A program made the position numbers and the translations under genes. This document shows, in pieces, positions 6,336-8,543 of a stretch of DNA of 8,543 nucleotides. Under the pieces are notes generated by a model, which had not been told where the DNA came from, ran no database searches, and worked only from the letters and a program-made list of their open reading frames with translations. Within the stretch, counting starts at the first letter, position 1, and each line of letters starts with the position of its first letter. The stretch comes from Clostridia bacterium (GTDB taxonomy: Bacteria; UBA6262; WVXT01; JAUXBS01): positions 1 through 8,543 of the forward strand of contig JAUXBS010000035.1 of NCBI GenBank assembly GCA_030619245.1, written 5' to 3'.

Positions 6336-8041
6336 AGCCGGTAACATACATAATGAAAAAAATAACCTTAATAAATATTGCTATAACTATACTTTTCCGT
6401 GTAGCAAACCTTTTTGCGGGCGGTTTCTTTGTGTCCGACACTTCAATGGAACTTCACCAGCCGGACCAGAAAGCAGTAATAACCTGGGACGGAGAGAAAG
6501 AGACTATTCTGCTTTCAACGGGGTTGAGGTCTGATGATATTGCGAATTTTGTATGGATTGTTCCTGTGATATCCTCAAGGGGCCCGCTTGTGAACTATAC
6601 CGGTATGCAGGCGCATGCTGACCTTGCAGTAAAGTTCTGGGGCAGGAGGAAGTCCCCGGTACGCCAGGCAGGGATTTTCGGGAAGAGGATAGAGGATACC
6701 GTGAAAATTGACAGGTACGACATGTCAATACTTGATGCCGGCAAACCTGAAGACCTGCTGAAATGGTTGGAAGAGAATGGATACAGGATTTCAGGGAATA
6801 CCGTTAAGTTGATTGACAATTACATGGATGATAAAAATGTTTATTTCATCATGAACAGGCTGGACTTAAGGGACATGTTCAGGGAAGAAATAGAAGAAGT
6901 TGAGAACATATACGACAATGTGAAGAATGAGTACAGCAGCATTTTAAGCGAAATAAGGGAAATCTTCTCAAATGAAACGTTCATGGATAAAAGGTACAGG
7001 GGCAGGAACCTTGAAACCGTAATAATCAATTACCTGAAAACCTGGAGTCCAAAGAAGGTAAGGGAGAAACCGGGATTTTATTGGCTTGAAGATTATTATA
7101 ATAAAATAATCAGAAAAGAGTTTAAGGAACGGGAAATTTTAAGCAAAGTGACGTTTCTGTTAAACGAGGAGACACTGCGAATTGAAGGTAACCCGGTGTT
7201 TAACATGACCATCTCAGATGAGGGGTTAAAACTGAACATTTCCTATGATTTTGATATCATGAAGTACAGTTGGAGGAAGGGGACGTTTTCGATTGACGGG
7301 TATTCCATTGAGGATAACCTGATATACGTAAACAACCAGGACCTTGAAAAGTACAGGGAGTCCATCAATACTTTTGGCAGGATAAGGGGACTGAATGAAA
7401 GTGATATAGATGTACTGATGGAATTCTTTTCACTCGGGGATTTTGATTACAGCGGTTTTATCAGGCAATTGGATGAGAGGGTAGTTATAGTCGAAAACAA
7501 CGTGATGCAGGATGCCATGAAGATGGCGGAGGATTACCTGCCCGCGCTGGTTGAATTGTTTGACAGGATAGAAGAGTATAACAGGAAGCCGCAGATTTAC
7601 GTAAAAAAATTCTATGACGAGAAGTACGATGCGCCGTTAGCTGAAAAAGTTGATTCGCTCGTAAATTCCAGCAGTGTAAGTATTGAGGCAAAGAAGAAGT
7701 TCAGTGAACTTGCAGACATGATAGGGGGGCTTAAAAAGGGGATAAATTCTCCTTTGAGAATAGAGTTTTATCCGGACAGTCCAGTGTATCCGCTTGGCCT
7801 CGCGCCGGTAAATTCAGGAGAATGCAGGGTAGAAGTATTTTTTATTAGCGATAACCATGTTTATGATAAGAAGGAAATATTATGGAAGGATAAAAAGGTT
7901 ATTAGTTTAAATGCGGAAAAGGAAGAGATACAACTTAAAAACCTTGATATATCGGATATGAGATATATGTCCTGGTTCAGCCAGGTTGGTTACCTTAGGG
8001 AATATGGAAGGGATGTTGTTTTTAAAATGGGGGGAGAATAG
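6332..8041 (+). CDS. Secreted DUF2330-domain protein with a large internal insertion
   Basis: A 569-residue exported protein of unknown function. The N-terminus has a signal peptide: Lys-Lys at 9-10, hydrophobic 11-24, likely cleavage after NLFA (26-29). Mature sequence begins GGFFVSDTSMELHQPDQKAV (30-49), then NFVWIVPVISS (72-82), both characteristic of DUF2330. A second core block is RYDMSILDAGKPEDLLKWLE (128-147), continuing ENGYRIS. The third is PLRIEFYPDSPVYPLGLAPV (474-493) and VEVFFISDNHVYD (500-512). Between about 180 and 470 lies a charged, largely acidic, apparently helical and mixed region that I do not recognise. No C-terminal membrane anchor or lipobox is seen. ATG 6332 overlaps the rnz stop (ATGA); ATG 6353 would give a tidier 22-residue signal peptide (MKKITLIN...) and is a real alternative. 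Its place after RNase Z gives no clear functional clue. Confidence 0.78.
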   Translation: MKPVTYIMKKITLINIAITILFRVANLFAGGFFVSDTSMELHQPDQKAVITWDGEKETILLSTGLRSDDIANFVWIVPVISSRGPLVNYTGMQAHADLAVKFWGRRKSPVRQAGIFGKRIEDTVKIDRYDMSILDAGKPEDLLKWLEENGYRISGNTVKLIDNYMDDKNVYFIMNRLDLRDMFREEIEEVENIYDNVKNEYSSILSEIREIFSNETFMDKRYRGRNLETVIINYLKTWSPKKVREKPGFYWLEDYYNKIIRKEFKEREILSKVTFLLNEETLRIEGNPVFNMTISDEGLKLNISYDFDIMKYSWRKGTFSIDGYSIEDNLIYVNNQDLEKYRESINTFGRIRGLNESDIDVLMEFFSLGDFDYSGFIRQLDERVVIVENNVMQDAMKMAEDYLPALVELFDRIEEYNRKPQIYVKKFYDEKYDAPLAEKVDSLVNSSSVSIEAKKKFSELADMIGGLKKGINSPLRIEFYPDSPVYPLGLAPVNSGECRVEVFFISDNHVYDKKEILWKDKKVISLNAEKEEIQLKNLDISDMRYMSWFSQVGYLREYGRDVVFKMGGE

Positions 8042-8049
8042 ACGAATAC

Positions 8050-8090
8050 GGGAGCGCGGGTTCAATCTTCGTGAGTATTGACGCGCTTTC
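8050..8090 (+). other. Bulged stem-loop after the DUF2330 stop (possible terminator or mRNA 3' structure)
   Basis: GGGAGCGCG (8050-8058) can pair with CGCGCTTTC (8082-8090) over 9 pairs, two of them G-U. After a three-base bulge (8059-8061), TCAAT (8062-8066) pairs with ATTGA (8077-8081), leaving a 10-base loop. The structure starts 9 bases after the stop codon. No T-run follows, so it is not a textbook intrinsic terminator; it could protect a transcript end or be incidental. Confidence 0.4.
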
Positions 8091-8213
8091 AACAGAAAGA
8101 GCGATACGGGTTCCTGGAAAAGTTGTTCCCTGGCATGAAACATATTCTGTAATTGAAAACGGCTCCGGTTATCCATAAATTGCAATACCGGGTCAAATTC
8201 CATTACGGCCTGC

Positions 8214-8218
8214 AAGGA
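8214..8218 (+). promoter_or_regulatory. Shine-Dalgarno site of the right-edge membrane protein gene
   Basis: AAGGA lies 7 bases before ATG 8226, a normal spacing, and supports this start for the partial gene that follows. Confidence 0.6.
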
Positions 8219-8225
8219 TAACCAA

Positions 8226-8543
8226 ATGGGAAAGAAAAACAAACAAAAAAACAAATCCAACCAAAAACCATCCATTCCAGCCGGTAATAGCAGTGTTGCC
8301 GTTAAACCCAAATGGCGGCATATCCTTTTAATCATATTACTTACCACTATAGTTTATTCAAATACACTTCAAAATGAGTTTGTTTACGATAGTGTTGGCA
8401 CAATTGTTGAAAACGTTTTGATTAGAAATATAAAGGGTATTCCCATGTTTTTCACAAAACCTCTAATCAGTAGTATACAAGAATTCAGAATAGGATATAG
8501 GCCACTTACAATGGCTTCTTTTGCGATAAATTATAAGATTGGA
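8226..8543 (+). CDS. TMTC-like multi-pass membrane protein, N-terminal part (3' end outside window)
   Basis: The frame is open from ATG 8226 to the right edge (106 codons, no stop), so this is a gene start. The first 35 or so residues are polar and very basic (MGKKNKQKNKSNQK), forming a cytoplasmic tail. A membrane segment ILLIILLTTIVYSNTL follows (about 37-52). Then come NEFVYDSVGTIVENVLIRNI (54-73), IPMFFTKPL and YRPLTMASFAINY. This order (F-V-Y-D, T-I-V-E-N, Y-R-P-L) is the hallmark first extracytoplasmic loop of TMTC-like GT-C-fold proteins, which usually carry TPR repeats at the C-terminus. The FVYDS aspartate is where the family usually has a D-D or D-x pair. Related proteins in animals are O-mannosyltransferases; bacterial roles are mostly unknown. 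The DNA is clearly AT-rich compared with 1181-8041, about 30% GC in one line counted by hand. Confidence 0.75.
   Translation, partial: MGKKNKQKNKSNQKPSIPAGNSSVAVKPKWRHILLIILLTTIVYSNTLQNEFVYDSVGTIVENVLIRNIKGIPMFFTKPLISSIQEFRIGYRPLTMASFAINYKIG

Larger units (their letters stand above)
8042..8225. other. Intergenic region, 184 bases
   Basis: This is the largest gap in the window. It holds the stem-loop at 8050-8090 and, near its right end, the ribosome site of the next gene. A reading frame stays open on the + strand from 8026 to a TAA at 8176-8178, but has only a GTG (8071) with no ribosome site, giving 35 residues; I do not call it a gene. No clear -35/-10 pair, operator or RNA gene was found. 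Confidence 0.5.

Noticed and set aside
8180..8208. Possible sigma-70 promoter before the TMTC-like gene (TTGCAA at 8180)
   Set aside because: The region 17 bases downstream lacks any TATAAT-like hexamer, so the pair is not supported.
7907..8347. 146-codon minus-strand open frame across the gap at 8042-8225
   Set aside because: It runs antisense through the end of the DUF2330 gene and the start of the TMTC-like gene, has low-complexity Leu/Phe/Arg content and no recognisable motif or convincing ribosome site.
1..8543. CRISPR array, insertion sequence, tRNA or long repeats
   Set aside because: No regularly spaced repeats, transposase motifs, terminal inverted repeats or cloverleaf-like segments were found by eye on either strand.

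Overview
The window is a bacterial-style, gene-dense stretch in which every supported gene lies on the + strand. The organism cannot be named from the sequence. Arginine is encoded mostly by AGG/AGA, isoleucine ATA is common, Shine-Dalgarno sites are visible, and genes overlap by ATGA or are separated by a few bases. An Ogg2-type 8-oxoguanine glycosylase (best known from archaea and scattered deep bacterial lineages), a DUF2330 protein and a TMTC-like membrane protein fit an uncultured deep-branching bacterium (for example Omnitrophota- or Elusimicrobiota-like). An archaeon is not strictly excluded.

Layout. (1) Positions 1-1161: an AT-rich toxin-antitoxin pair of the AbiE (type IV) kind. The antitoxin is cut by the left edge and overlaps the nucleotidyltransferase toxin by 8 bases. 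(2) Positions 1181-8041: a long co-directional run with higher GC: Ogg2 DNA glycosylase/lyase, SO_0444-type Cu/Zn efflux permease, RseC-family membrane protein, GNAT acetyltransferase, DUF2156 (phosphatidylglycerol lysyltransferase-like) protein, CutA, short flavodoxin, ribonuclease Z and a secreted DUF2330 protein. Gaps are -4, 55, 2, 1, 12, 15, 10 and -4 bases for the starts chosen here, so one or two polycistronic transcripts are likely. (3) Positions 8042-8225: a 184-base gap with a bulged stem-loop just after the DUF2330 stop codon. (4) Position 8226 to the right edge: the start of an AT-rich gene for a TMTC-like multi-pass membrane protein, probably with TPR repeats beyond the window.

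The middle run has a loose metal and redox theme: repair of oxidised guanine, export of copper or zinc, an RseC redox membrane protein, CutA and a flavodoxin. RNase Z is a housekeeping tRNA-processing enzyme that appears to travel with the run. No CRISPR array, insertion sequence, rRNA or tRNA was recognised. The least conventional items are the DUF2330 protein, whose domain appears split by about 290 unassigned residues, and the translational coupling of Ogg2 to a metal exporter. No clearly new defence or mobile system could be demonstrated.
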